Assembly: GCA_002946415.1 (NCBI GenBank)
Contig: NJPS01000006.1
Location: 62,001 to 126,000, forward strand
Direction: 5' to 3'
DNA: 64,000 nt
Source of the DNA: Rutstroemia sp. NJR-2017a BVV2
Taxonomy: Eukaryota > Ascomycota > Leotiomycetes > Helotiales > Rutstroemiaceae
Shown piece after piece: positions 1 through 12,356 of the stretch. The notes under the pieces are model-generated. The model had not been told where the DNA came from. It searched no databases and saw only the letters and a program-made list of their open reading frames with translations. Numbering within the stretch: the stretch's first letter is position 1; every line of letters starts with the position of its first letter. Position numbers and translations under genes: made by a program.

Positions 1-533
1 CGTGGGAATTGCTCAGAGGAAAGGACGTCAAAAGTTTGGCGTTCCTTCTTCATGAGGAAGCCTCGAGCGGCCATCGTAAAGGCGAGATTTGTGTGTAAAA
101 TAATGAAGATGGCACTTGCCATTTTACCGCTCTGCTACGTCTTCTTGACTTTCTCTGCAGCCTTTCCTAGAGTCTAGTTTACATATGGGGTTGGACATCC
201 ATGCTAGAACCGACATTGCTGCGCACTGGCATCCATCCACTGTGATGACAAATGGTAGGAATATTCCAGCAGAGGAAGATCACCTCACTGTTCTCTTTAT
301 CATAGCCATTGTCATTATCCCTAGCAACGCAAATAAGGTTTAATTTCCGAGAATGTCCCACAGTGCTCCGCTGCAGATTTTATTGTCAGCAACAAGAACC
401 GCTTTTCGGCCGACCGGCGGTGCACATCGCTGACTGCGCATAAGCCAACGCGCCATTGTCGGCCGCATGGCCGCTTACCCACTGAAACCCCCTCTATACC
501 TGATGGCAACGATATTATTAAGGAGCAGAAAAG

Positions 534-540
534 TATATAA
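534..540 (+). promoter_or_regulatory. TATA box of the dehydrogenase gene
   Basis: The string TATATAA lies 166 bases before the predicted ATG at 706, a plausible distance for a fungal gene with a leader of about 130 bases. No transcript start can be seen directly. Confidence 0.45.
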
Positions 541-607
541 TTCACAGGAATGTTCCCTCAGCTATTTCATATCATCAAGAAGTAATCAGTCTCTGGTTTT
601 GGCTTAT

Positions 608-655
608 CTTGCCCTGAATATTCTACATTTTCTTGCCCTGAATACTCTACATTTT
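608..655 (+). repeat. 24-bp tandem duplication in a 5' leader
   Basis: Two adjacent 24-bp copies (608-631 and 632-655) that each read CTTGCCCTGAATA-like then end in CTACATTTT. They differ at one base (ATATT against ATACT). They lie between the TATA box and the start codon of the dehydrogenase, so they are probably transcribed leader. Confidence 0.8.
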
Positions 656-705
656 ACTTGCGGTCTCCTTCATCAGCAAATAGTATCACATCAATACCAC
701 AGAAC

Positions 706-1749
706 ATGTCTTCCAACATTAAGATCGACGCAAGCCTGCCAGCTAATACAGTTTGGTTCAGTAAGTCTGCCTGTAGATTGCAATGCACGGACCGAATCTA
801 AACTCCCTCATAGTTACCGGCTGCTCGTCAGGAATTGGAAAGTCTCTTGTCCTTGAGATACTGAACAATACCAATCACTCTATCATAGCCACTGCACGCA
901 ACACTTCATCTCTCGCATATATCCCTGAGTCTCAACGTGTTCTTATACTCGCCCTAGATGTCACCTCCGCATCTTCGATCTCTACGGCTCTTTCCTCGGG
1001 TCTTTCCACTTTCAAGCATATTGATATTCTTGTCAATAATGCCGGTTATGGTATTCTTGGCGACACTGAAACCATCCCCGATGATGCCGCCCGCAAGGTC
1101 TTAGAGACGAACTTCTGGGGCCCTGTCAATCTCACCAAAGAAGCCGTAAGGATTTTCAGGGAAGTCAATGGGCCAAAAGGCGGGATGATCGTGCAGGTGA
1201 GCACCATGGGAGGAGTTGTAGCTTTTGGTGGAGAGTCTTTCTATCATGCAAGGTTTGTACCTATCTATCTTCTCTATCATACCTAAGGCACATCTTATCA
1301 TATAAAATCTGACAAAAAAAAGCAAATTCGCCCTCGAAGGCTTTACTGAATCTCTTTTCCACGAAATCCCTGCCAATTGGAACATCCAATTCCTAATCAT
1401 TGAGCCTGGCGGAGTTAAAACTAACTTTGCGGGCCCATCACTCATCCGGTTCCCACCATCACCAGCATATTCCGATCCATCCTACCCAACACGTCAGCTT
1501 GAAAGATTTCTTGAAATGCCGGAATTGCATCAAAACATGTCTGATGCCGATAAAGTTGCGAGTATTATGCTGGAGGCAGTGGCGTTGAAGAAGCAAGGTG
1601 GATTGGGGTTGAGGTTACCGGTTGGCGTGGACGCGTGGACTTATATCAAGGGAAAGCATGAGAGAGAGGTGGAGGAGGTGGAGAAAGTGAAGGACTTGAG
1701 TTGGAAGACGGAGAATGAGGCTATATTGAAGGATATTGGATTCTTGTGA
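706..1749 (+). CDS. Short-chain dehydrogenase/reductase (SDR), classical type
   Basis: Predicted NAD(P)-dependent oxidoreductase of the classical SDR superfamily; the substrate cannot be read from sequence. Exons 706-760, 814-1252 and 1323-1749 (introns of 53 and 70 nt with GTAAGT/GTTTGT donors) give 306 residues, a usual length. The start at 706 is preferred over the in-frame ATG at 783 because exon 1 splices to give TVWFITGCSSGIG, restoring the first beta strand before the cofactor motif TGxxxGIG (about residues 20-27). NNAG follows at 'LVNNAGYG'. The second splice creates the catalytic YxxxK (YHASK); reading through that intron destroys it, which supports the model. The gene stands alone: an 11.6 kb near gene-free stretch follows. 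Closest known type is the fungal retinol-dehydrogenase-like or 17-beta-HSD-like SDR group; this subfamily call is inference. Confidence 0.88.
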
Positions 1750-4700
1750 GATCTGGCGTGGAGATTGACATCTTGTTGGGGTTGTTAGGATAGTTGTATA
1801 ATGAAGATTTGATATAGTTGATACGTATTCTAGGTTTCCATATAGCCCCGCGTTCGACAATCGAGAGACCTTGTGATACGAAAATGTACCATTGCATCTG
1901 TATATGATCGTCAGAGATATTCAAGCGGTGTAGTCTGTGGAAAAGCTCACCGATCGATGCTCAATCCAGACGTTCGGTGACACCTCCCAAATCCACTACT
2001 TACACGGTCAGATACTTACACGGTCAGACGACTACTCACACGATCAAACTGGAGGTTCTATAATGTCACTTTTGCCGAGCCACTGAATCTGGTTGGCCTG
2101 ACCAGAAAAGAACCTAGAAAATCTGCTCAGAGAAAGCTGGCACAGAAAAGTACATGACACAAAGGAAAACCAGCTTCTAGATTTCATCAAAAAGCCCACG
2201 GAAAGTCACATCAAGCCATGCCCAATTTCGAGCATGTTCTTTCCTCACCAAAAAACTCCTAGTACTAAATGATACTGACCGGCTACCGCGATGCCTTCTG
2301 CACACGTGGTGCAAATGTACATCCAGACAAAGGCAAACTTCCTTTAAAATCCCAGCCGACAAGTATGCGCACATACAACCACATAGGCGGTGAACTGATA
2401 TGATACGTTTGACGAGCAGCCTGCCACCTAGCGATTCCCCCATGCGAGCTCTCTTTCTCCTTTCCGCGTGCAATGATTTCCGCCCTAGTATGGTCAGTGT
2501 TCCATTTGACACTGACAGCAAGCAAACCGCAAACAAATGGTAACTCATTCACCAGATTTATCCATCCGTTCATTTCCATCGTCTCACGTATTGTTCTAAA
2601 TCCATCTCTTCTCCTTATACCGTCTTCCCAAACCGTTCCTATTCCAAAATAAAACAATATATCCCCCCTTCCATAACCGAAAGTCCTCTCCCCCGCCCAA
2701 CCCAGTTCTCCCTCCAACCTACTACAGACCAGTACGTACCCCCATCCCATCCCGCCTTCCAAACCTTCCATACCACTGCACTCTGCACGCATCCTCCCGT
2801 CCCCTCTCCCTCCTCCCTCCCACAACATGAACCCCACCTAGCCTTACAGCCTCGTCAAAAATAACCAGTCAGTCTATCCGCCCACTGCACCCCACCGTCA
2901 GTCCGAACCTGATTCGCGGATGTCCTGTCGCACCACAGCGCGGGTTTGCGCATACGAATACGCTGCCGCATATTCTTCTTCGCCGGGCTCGCATTCGTGT
3001 CCGGGATGCCGATCGCGCGAGCTGCTAGCAGACGCATCGCCGAGCAGTATCGTGCCGGAAATAGGTCCATGCTTAGTGATTCATTCATGCACCAGCGTTT
3101 CCAATCCGGCACTTGCTCGTGCGACCTCAGCTCACCAGAAAGCTCTTTCCCATCCCAACACCCCAACCCAACCCAACCCCTATCCATCCACCAACCCATT
3201 TCTTCAATCAAGGGTAATCGTAGCACTTTCGTATCTGCCGTGCCACCAGACACACGGCGATTGTTTGTGTACTTTGTGCCCGTATCCGTAACTGTATCTG
3301 TGACAGTTTTTCCGCTAGGCTAGGTTCTGTTTTTTGGCGGGCGGAGACACGTGTGAAGAAGCCCAGGGGAAATAAGTTAAGGGAACGGGGAAAGGAAGGG
3401 AAACGTGCTGGGGATGAAACAATTCGGACCGAGGGTGGCTGCCGAGAGGAGTCCGATATATTCCGAGGGGGATGGTATGGTATGGAACTTTAACTCACGC
3501 CATGCCATGATTGACACCTGCACGCACGTTGGAATGCAACACCGAGGCTCGATAGATAGTACAAATTCATGTCATTCAAACTACTCAAGTACAATACAAG
3601 AAGAGGAATTCGCAGCGCGGGCCGCCTGTTAACGAGAACAAAAAATCCCAAAGTTCCATACTAAATCTAAGCAATCGCAACCGCAATTGTAAAAAAAAAA
3701 AAAGACATCAAGTCGATGTTTTGGGAGGAAAAGAATCTCATCCGCCAGGGAGATGAAAATAGAAAATAAAATAAATCAGAAAAAGACAGAAATCAAAACA
3801 CTCCAGATTTTATCTTCTACGCCCGCCCCTCGTTATAAAGAACCCCCAGCCAGTACATTCATCCATTCATCCCGTCCGCCTCCCGACGCTCTATCATAAC
3901 AAAACAAGAACAAAACCAAAAACCGTTAACACCTCCATTCAATCATTCTTTCCGTGCCATATACCGCCCGAAAATCAAACCACAGAAAACAGAAGTAGAC
4001 GAGACAAATACAATACAGTAAAAAAAGGAGCCAAACACCAACAGATAGCGTAGCGTGTCCATAGTAAGGGGAAGAAGAGCCAAGGAAATGTGTATAAGGG
4101 AATCTAAAGCATGGGGATGAACAGTGTTGAAAACAAAAATATGTGCTACATGAGTAAACGCTCCGTTTCCGCGCCGTTTTGTGCTGTCATGAAACATGGG
4201 TCAAATAATAGTTCCCTGCTGGGCCGAGGACTATTGCAAGTCTGGATTCTTGAGCCGAATGGTAAGGTTGATGGTGGCAGGAAAGTGTTCCCATATCGTA
4301 AGATCCAAGCCGCATCATCCGGTTCAGCAAATAAGTGACTCGTAACATCTGGATGCCCAGTCGACGCAGGGATGGAAATGGCAAACCGTGAAAGCGAATG
4401 AGGAGCAGAGCATGCGTGTCCATTACAGAAAGTGTCGGTGTGGAGGGAAAGATTCGTAACAGATAATGTCGACCTGATCGTTAACAGGTGAAAGGAAACA
4501 GATATAGCCTTGCCAGGACGTCGAATGCAATAGGAGGAGCAAAGCCCAAGGAAAAGATCGACCAATTATAGTTGAAAGTGAAGTGCATGGTGACCCTGCA
4601 TGCATTTCATGCAGGTATCCCACATTCCTGCCCATATTTCCTTATTTTGCAAAGCCGGGCCAAGGTCTGAGACATTTTTTCTCGGCTGCTTAACCCATGC

Positions 4701-4984
4701 TGTCAGTGGCTTTCTTGGAGAGAAATCTTTTTTCCCAAACTTCGCATTTTGACCATCATCCGTGAAAGTAACATCTGAGGTTGACGCATGTGATGGAAAA
4801 TATGATCGTCGCATTGACTGGGAGAGGGTTGCAGGAAGTCGAGAAAGAACATACCCATCAACCAGGATCCGTCTGTTCTCCCAACACCTCACCAAACCAA
4901 AAACGATACGACACTTCCACGAGCACGATCCAGACCAAGTTTGATGATCGGCATGGAAACTTGCGGAAACCTGGCGCGACTGCA
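1750..4984. other. Intergenic, no recognisable gene
   Basis: No protein family is recognisable on either strand. The stretch holds a degenerate 16-bp tandem repeat near 1998-2046, a long CT-rich tract on the + strand (about 2560-2850 and 3120-3200), an A-run near 3690-3704 and many short overlapping open frames that look like chance products of skewed composition. It could carry untranslated exons or non-coding transcripts, which sequence alone cannot show. Confidence 0.6.
1998..2046 (+). repeat. Degenerate 16-bp tandem repeat
   Basis: Two near-perfect copies of ACTTACACGGTCAGAT/C at 1998-2013 and 2014-2029 are followed by a decayed third copy (ACTACTCACACGATCA). Function unknown. Confidence 0.7.
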
Positions 4985-5149
4985 TTACAACTTGTCTGAG
5001 CAATTGCGGCAAGTCTTGAGTTTGCAGTATTTGCACTCGTAAATGAGCCAGTGTGGTCCAGAGTGACACATAGAACAGATCCATTGAATGAGTGTGGATT
5101 CAGACTTAAGGATGTTGAAAGAATGACTGCAATGCGTTGGGACAGCCAT
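4985..5149 (-). CDS. Small Cys-rich protein with three CxxC knuckles (hypothetical)
   Basis: A 54-residue open frame starting at an ATG in good context (A at -3, G at +4). Its C-terminal half has a regular pattern C25xxC28, C39xxC42, C47xxC50 with the stretch QWICSMCHSGPHW and ECKYCKLKTCRNC, as expected of a small zinc ribbon or RING-like fold. No signal peptide is seen, so the cysteines more likely bind zinc than form disulphides. I have the impression that similar short 'W-C-x2-C...GPH...C-x2-C' proteins exist in other ascomycetes, but I cannot check this. It is the only coding candidate I trust in the 1.75-13.3 kb stretch; a chance ORF or a longer spliced gene remains possible. Confidence 0.5.
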   Translation of the reverse strand: MAVPTHCSHSFNILKSESTLIQWICSMCHSGPHWLIYECKYCKLKTCRNCSDKL

Positions 5150-5906
5150 TGTGCAGGATATGAGGTGGGTGTCTGTTGGGAAAGGGAAAGTATGAAGGCG
5201 ATTCGTGCCTAGATTGGACGTCAGCTTCAAGGAAGTGAGTGGGATATCAACGCAACTGAAGATGCTCACTGGTGACTTCTGAATCTCTGATAGGAAGAGT
5301 GGCAACGGAGACGAGGAGCAAGTGAGCGGATTGAAGAGTAATAAGTTGAGGCAGGGCGGAGTTGTGGAGGTAGAAGCAAAGTCCGAAATTGAAGAAAAAA
5401 AAGGTCAAATCGTCTTTAGTGGTGGTTAAAGTTGAGGCAATTCACTCCGAGAAAGATTCACTGTGCAGGATGAATCTATCCAAAACGAAGTCCCACTTTT
5501 TAAAACGAGATGAGCGATAATGTCGTCTTGTCCGATGTCTGATATACGGGAAAAGAAGAGCACAGGAGGTCTTTTCAGGTAGGGTTCGAAAAAGCAAAAT
5601 GGAAAGTCTATTCGTAAAAGGCGGACAAAGCTTGTCTTCTTATACTTATACTGTCAGGACAGGAGAAGATGAGCTCTCCCAGTGTTTCTGAACAGGTATA
5701 CGTATATGGATTGCTATGCAAGATGAAGAGGATACAGTTTCTGATGTGGTGAGGAGTTTTGGAAGTGTATTGTATCGACGGGCGAATGGCCAAGCCAGAC
5801 AAAATCATGCCCAGGAGAGAAGGAAGATCGGCGAGTGAACCAATGAACAGGTGGGTATATATGTGTCCAATTATGATATAGAAATGGGGTAAGGTATGGT
5901 ATGGAT

Positions 5907-5969
5907 GGTAAGTTTGGTAAGTCTGGTAAGTTTGGTACGTTTGGTAACTTTGGTAACTTTGGTAAGGTA
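5907..5969 (+). repeat. 9-bp minisatellite, GGTAAGTTT consensus
   Basis: Seven consecutive 9-bp units: GGTAAGTTT, GGTAAGTCT, GGTAAGTTT, GGTACGTTT, two of GGTAACTTT, then GGTAAGGTA. The unit matches the 5' splice-site consensus G|GTAAGT, so the array is a run of potential donor sites on the + strand. Confidence 0.9.
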
Positions 5970-6396
5970 TGAAGCCAGTAGTTATAATTTGGGACAGTTA
6001 ATCTAATGGCCAGGGCGTAGGGGGAGTTTTGAGGCTGCTTTCCGTGGCACCCTTTCCTTTACCAGAGCTTGCGAGGGAGTTTGATATCGCCGCTTGAGGT
6101 GGTGCGTGCTTTTCTGAGGCTGATCCCTATCTCGCAAAGGCCGACGGAATGCTTGGCTCTAGATGATGTTTGCTTGCTTGCCCAGGTGGTTCTCTGCCTT
6201 GTATGATATGGGTAATTGAATAATATGGGAAAAGAGAATGGAAAAGACGGTAATCGTACCCACAAATGCGGCGGATCGGAAGAATACTTGTGCTGCGGAA
6301 GGACGAAGGGGTTATTGCATGTTCCGGTGCGAGACAAGCGACGATACTTCAGCTATCTAGCCAAGCAGGAGACGAGCAGTTAGTCGAAACAGGCAA

Positions 6397-6426
6397 GGGA
6401 AGGGAAGGGAAGGGAAAGGGAAAGGG
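6397..6426 (+). repeat. G-tract cluster with quadruplex potential
   Basis: Six GGG tracts are separated by two or three A residues (AGGGA-type purine repeat), satisfying the usual four-tract short-loop rule for an intramolecular G-quadruplex. It lies in the gene-poor stretch, roughly 1.2 kb upstream of the small Cys-rich ORF that is read on the other strand. Confidence 0.75.
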
Positions 6427-7025
6427 AAAGGAAAAGGTAGGGCAGGCAGTAATACCGAAATAAAGCAATCAATGAGCCAATCAGGCGAGCGATCAATCAA
6501 GCAATTGGAGGACGGAGGACCAATGACGTTTGTCCCGCCAGTGACACCTCTAGACTCCACAGAGTAGAGCGAGCGAGCTGTAACGAGAAATCAACGAGTG
6601 ATTTGAGATTTGATATTTCGTCTGAGAGCTCAAGCCCCTCGAATCTCTGGTCGATACTTACCTAGAAAAGAATAGACGCGATCCGTACGCAGTTCCGCAT
6701 GGATCGAATTACTCTTCCAGAATTGTGCTGGAGTGGGGTGGAAAGGGAAATGGAAGGCTTCCGTTGGGCTGAGAAAGCATGGAGCATTAGCCAGGGGAAA
6801 ATAGGTGTAGTCAGCTAGTCTGTAGTCTATCATAGTGGAGAAATGGGAATGGGACCGTGAATGTACCTTAGTATTTTAGTATATGGATATGGAACGTGGT
6901 TGTGGATATGCTTGTGGATATGGTCCCAGACAGACCTAGACCCAGACTCAGACCGAGATTTAGATCCCCAATCTCAGCGCGTCTTTTCTTTTTCCCCATA
7001 ATGCGGTCCAACAAATCTGGTTGTG

Positions 7026-7073
7026 TTGTGTCTCCCCTGTGTCTTGTGTCTCCCTTGTGTCTTGTGTCCCCCC
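7026..7073 (+). repeat. 18-bp tandem repeat (TTGTGTCTCCC type)
   Basis: Two full 18-bp copies (7026-7043, 7044-7061; one mismatch) and a partial third that runs into a C-rich tract. No coding frame uses it convincingly. Confidence 0.75.
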
Positions 7074-10000
7074 CTCTCCCCTCTCCCCCAGTGGAGTGTA
7101 GCATGTAGCATGTCAAAATTTGGGGAAAAAGAAGGTGTGCTCAGATTTGATACCAAGGTCCATGGTATAATCAAGTAAGGTTTTTTAGGTGTAGCAATTC
7201 GCGCCTTACTGAAAATAGAATCTCGGAAGGAAGCTTTGGGGCTTGACGGTTTGACGGCAAATCTACTTTGATTGGTGTGAGATTGACGATTCAAGAATTT
7301 GGATTTTTCTTCGTATCAATGTTGGCAAGGCTCGAGCAGTCTTGCAACTAGTCGAGCGTCCGATCGCCTCACAAGCACGTTACGATCAAGGGGAGAGCCA
7401 TGTTAACGGACCTTTCTGGAGTCGCCGACGCCGTCGCCGATACTTCCCTCTGCCTCGATTTCTTGATTTCTTGATTGCTGGTGTCCAAGAACAAGAACAC
7501 GCAGTGTATCGAACTTGGAACTGGAAAGTATGGCATGTGGGGTCCGGATCGTCCCTGGCCTCACTTGCGGAAAGTGAGCCGCCGGATTTTTCCTGTTTCT
7601 ATGCTAAGGATGGGATTATTGGGTCAAGGTTACGGTAGGCAGGAAGCATTGCGAAGGTTCAGCATGGTCTAGGACAAAAATGAAAGGGCGCAATGAGTGG
7701 TTCAGTAGAGTTCTGCTACGATCCGGTCACTACGCAGCTGTGATTGCTCGAGAGTGCGTGCGAGATGGTAAGGCAGAGGACGAAAGAGCAGCCACAGACC
7801 TATACCGATAGCAAGGGTTTGGAATATCAGACCCAGAGAATGTCGAATTCTGGTTGACGATGCACTCGTTCAAAAAGGGCTGAGGTAGAGTAGGTTTGAC
7901 AGATAGTCTGAATATTCCAGCCGGAATCAAGGTCACGACCTATACGTTGCACAGAGGCCAGTCGCCCGCGCCGGGTAATTGTCCAAATAACCACGATGTG
8001 GTCAGGGATCGAATAGATTAATAACGGAGAAAGCTCCTCGTGGCATATGTGAGGGTTCCCAGGATTGTTGCTAATCGAGATAACAAGGGTGCTTGAGTGG
8101 AGGGAGGGATATAATAAAATCTGCATGGCCGATGAAGGGGCGAGGGGGGACTGCAGCTGGCATTGGCTTGGAACCATAAATTAGCCGAGGACGTTGAGTT
8201 GGGTTAGCATCACCATGTCCCGCGAACAATTTGTGAAAGAGGATCATCATGTTATGCCTGCCCAGAAATGAAAACTTGATCCTTTGGATAGGGAGTCAAG
8301 CAGCTCGGGGCCAGAGACGTGAAAGCAAATTAGAATGCAGGAGTCGAATAATATTGATAATTGTGCTATGTGACACAACAGGTAAGAATCCCTTGTAGGG
8401 GGAGAGAGATGCTAGAGGAGGGTTCGTTCGCAGCGCAACCAGATTGGGTCGACGTTGACATTGACGGACACAGGCAATCAAGCCTTTTGGATATCCTTGT
8501 TAGTCGTTTTTGATTAAGTCCGGTATGCCTACTACCTAGTCGCCAGAGAAGTCCAGATGCTGCAGGAATGTGACCTTCTGCCATGAAGGACCGAGCCGTT
8601 GTCATCACGGATGACGGGATGATGATCAATGGCAGGTTTATATGGCAGGGCTGTAACGGCTTTTTTCTTGTCATCATTCCGGATGGTCGAGCCGGATTTG
8701 TCCTGACCGATGCGTAAGGATGTATACTGCATGTGCATATACCTGCCGCCTATCGAGAGAGAAAACGGTTCTGATACCACATCTACAAGGTAAGAGATGC
8801 GAAGAAATGGCAGATCATTGAATATCGGACGAAATTCTTCACCAAATCACGGGAACAATTTGGTCCCCATTATTTCGAAATTAAAGAGGCTAACAGGGTG
8901 TGGACTTGCAGTAAAAGGACCCAGCACTGAGGTGTCGGTACGAGATGTAACACCAACTAATCAAATGGATGGGCGACTTGCAGCTTGCGTGAAGATCTCT
9001 GCATTTGCGGTGGAGTGGACATGCAAATTCGGTGCTGGCCCAAATACGGGCGCAAGCAGAGAGAACATACAGACTCCAGAGGATTTTTCATGAGGTTGAG
9101 GTTGTGTACCCACAAGAGGTTGCAAAAACAGCCGCACACAATCCTATTCTTCGTTGATCGACATTCAGCCCGTAGAACGCCTTTCTATATAGAGACATGG
9201 GGCAGTCGGATAAGACAGTCTGAACTTTCTCCGCCCCAACTGCGCTTTTGGTTGGCTTGAAGAAATATCATCAGCATCGCGAGCGACCTAGCTGTCGCTG
9301 ATCAACGCTTTAGACCAGGTACATGCAAATTCAATAATGATTGCCTCTTTGAGATCGCCGTTTACGATGATCTGGTATGCTAAGCATAAGAAACCTTGAA
9401 AATGTTGTGTTCCCAACCAAGTTATGCTGTCACACCATCATGGACGCACCACACCATAAGATCCATAACCATACAGAGCCCGTCCAAAGAGTTGCTCTTC
9501 ATTTCCATGACCGCGGAAGCTGGATGTAAGATTTTAGGATATAACGGCCTTGGAGGGTTACTTTGAAGAACTTTGTCTCTGTTCTTGTGACAGACTGACA
9601 GTATCCGCTCATGAGAATATTGACATGACTGTACCTGTTGGGCTAGGTTAGTGCCAATGAGATATCTCTGCCTGTTTTCATGCTGGCTCGGCTTACTGTC
9701 CCCAATCCACTTTCAGACATCCATATTAACACCCAGCTCTACTCGAAACGTAAGCTCATCCAATCTATGAGTCTTACGAACTGCTCGAGCAGAGCACTCT
9801 CTAGTATATTCTACCATGTAGAGACGGAGGAAGTTACCTCTTTCATGTTACTGACTTACTAATCCCCTTATCCCATATGCGCGCTGATCCCTCCTCGATT
9901 TTCATCACATCGACTTCATTCGTTACCTGATATACAGTCGCATTTACTAGTCTCCTATTATCCTTCCCGAGAAAAAGCTCGAACTGGCGGACCTACTGTA

Positions 10001-12020
10001 AGATAACATGGGGAATTCAAACTGTCTAGGCAAAATTTCCCGATGCACATCACTTCTTTGGGACAAAGTTGATTTGTATCAAGATCCTTGCTGGACGCCA
10101 ACCTTGCATGCACTGATATCCGCAATCAATTCGTGCTCATCTTCGACCCCTCGCACCCACGCTAGGCAGTTCGTAGTTCTCCACCACAAACAAAAGTATC
10201 ATAGTATCAACTAGTATCAACTCCAAAATTCGTCGACTCGGGTTATATCCTCCCCCCATGAACAATTTCATCCTTATTGCAGATCACCGAGCCTTTGACA
10301 ACATCCTTCCGAGCATGTAATCTCACCATGTTACCGTTGCCACCACCATGTCAGCCTCCCTTCTCCAATACCTACCAAGTGCTTCTATTTGCTCGTTGCT
10401 TGGCGGAAAATCCTCGCCTCTCCGACGACGAGACACTGTGTTCCTGTTGCACGGAAGACATCACTCTGGGGGATCAACCCTCTCTATCAAAATACTCTCA
10501 CCGCTACGAATGAGCAATCATAAATTTCAGGGTTATGTTTCACCCCCCTAAATGCCGAAAGCCACATGGTTTTGGTCTGGATAGCTCCGCTTGTCGCCTG
10601 TTGATCGGCCAGACTTCCGTGGCACGCAGGGTGGGAGCGCACTTTATTTGGTTCTGTCGGAAGTCCTCTCGTCTGGATTCTGGACGGTCTGGCCTTGGAG
10701 CGTACGAAGTAGTGCTAACACCGAGCCACCAAACATGCCACTTCAATTTACTGCACGAGCTATTTTGTTTCCTCCCACGTCATCATCCCGCATCCCGCAT
10801 GCTTTCGCTCTTCTTGTGCCTTGTTATACAATCTGACTGGCGGCCACCTTTCCGCTTTCTGCAGCCCAAAGTATGGCTATTGATCCTTCATTAAATCGCC
10901 TGGGTTTCATGTAGCTTCATGAAGCTAATCTTGTACGATGGATGCCCACTCATGTTCACCTACGACTTACCGCTCATCGTATAACATCTACCTGTACGGC
11001 CGGATTGGGACAGCTGCAACAGCTGCAGACGTCTCCGCGAAGCTGCTTACTGGCTGTCTCCAGAGTAAGCCAGTCTCACCAACCCACCACGCGCATTAAA
11101 ACAGTGTCACCGCAGTCTTCTATCGGATATGATGGGATGTTTCTAGAATGAGGGAACCGACGTGTCATACGGCATACAGCATAGGGCCAAACCTGTGCCC
11201 TTTACCTCATCTAGAAATCATGCATAATCTCCATCTCCAAAAAGCTGGCGTCTATTCGTACTCGCATTCTCGCACCCAATAGTGGAGCAGCTCGGTGGGG
11301 GTTGCAATCGGCGCCACATGCCTTACTGAGGGGATAACTATCAACCTCTAACTTCTCACAACCAGCTCCTCTTGGCTGAAAAATCTCACTCCCGAGTGTG
11401 AGTTCGTGGCATGACTCAAGTTACAAAATATATCCATCAATGCACAGACTGCACTCATTTCCCCATCGAGAGACACATGCACACAGCCAATACCGTCCGT
11501 CCCATTTTGCATTCGGCTGACCGACTAGTGATGTACGTGCAATGTATGCAATGTACTCCACGCCACTAACGGATGGACTGCAGGCTGCAGCATCCATTGG
11601 GAACGCGTAGGGAGGGAAAATAAAACGTCCCGTCCCGAGATCTTGGTTTTCGGCACATCAAGACGGGATGGAAAAAGTACCTTCTTGACTTTGCACAGCA
11701 AGCAATGTGATATTCGAGGTAGAAAAAAAGAACCATTGAAGGCCTCTCTCTCCAGCCACCACCAGCCAGCCACCAACTCCCAGCTTTCAGGAATCCTACA
11801 AATCCCACGATTGACCCATCTTCCAGCGTTCCAATGTTGCTTTCACTCACTCGCATCACGACATTATTTCGCAACCCTATACTATACTAGGCAAACCACC
11901 CAATTTCCGAGCCGTGTTTGCGCTGCCTTCGTTCTCTGGTTCAGCAAGTTCCTCTCGCCGACCAGAACGCCTCCCGAGGTAAAAAAGAAAAAGTGCAATC
12001 AATCAATCCATCCATCCCAT

Positions 12021-12049
12021 CGCAGTCGCAGTCGCAGTCACAGTCGCAT
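12021..12049 (+). repeat. GCAGTC hexanucleotide microsatellite
   Basis: About four to five copies of CGCAGT/CACAGT, partly degenerate, in the intergenic stretch. Confidence 0.75.
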
Positions 12050-12322
12050 CGCATTTCTTTCGCATTGCACGTACGCTGGATGTCTGATCTGCTCTTTATA
12101 TGAAGTGAAGTAAGACATCGCAAGCCATCCCATCCACATACATGTACAGTAAGCTCTGCATGAAACATCCAACCGTCCGTCCATCTCCCCGTACCGTACC
12201 GTACCGCGTGCCGATACGATTTGCGATCCGAGCCCGATGCAGCAATCACTTCTCACCGGCTTTGCTTCCCCTTCCCGCCTTCCAAGCTTTTATGGCCCGG
12301 GATTGTCCCTCTATGGCTTTGC

Positions 12323-12323
<1 letters not shown>

Positions 12324-12355
<32 letters not shown>

Positions 12356-12356
12356 T
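12324..12356 (+). repeat. TGCG tetranucleotide microsatellite
   Basis: Eight uninterrupted TGCG units (33 nt). In one frame it would code Ala-Cys-Val-Arg repeats, but no flanking coding signal supports that. Confidence 0.9.

Larger units (their letters stand above)
1..705. other. Upstream region and leader of the dehydrogenase gene
   Basis: No convincing coding potential on either strand; the open frames here are short and lack family features. The right part is read as promoter and 5' leader of the dehydrogenase starting at 706: there is a TATATAA box at 534-540 and an AT-rich leader that contains a 24-bp tandem duplication. The left 450 bases show nothing I can name. Confidence 0.5.

Noticed and set aside
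2177..3323. Several overlapping open frames of 120-180 codons on both strands
   Set aside because: They lie over CT-rich sequence, give low-complexity products with many Arg/Gly or Ser/Pro residues, mutually overlap, and show no domain or splice support.
7342..7672. Plus-strand frames including a poly-Arg run
   Set aside because: Composition-driven; no family resemblance, no promoter signals and no continuing exons.
11643..12113. 156-codon plus-strand frame
   Set aside because: Runs through the GCAGTC microsatellite and a pyrimidine-rich region; product is Ser/Arg/His-rich without domain features.
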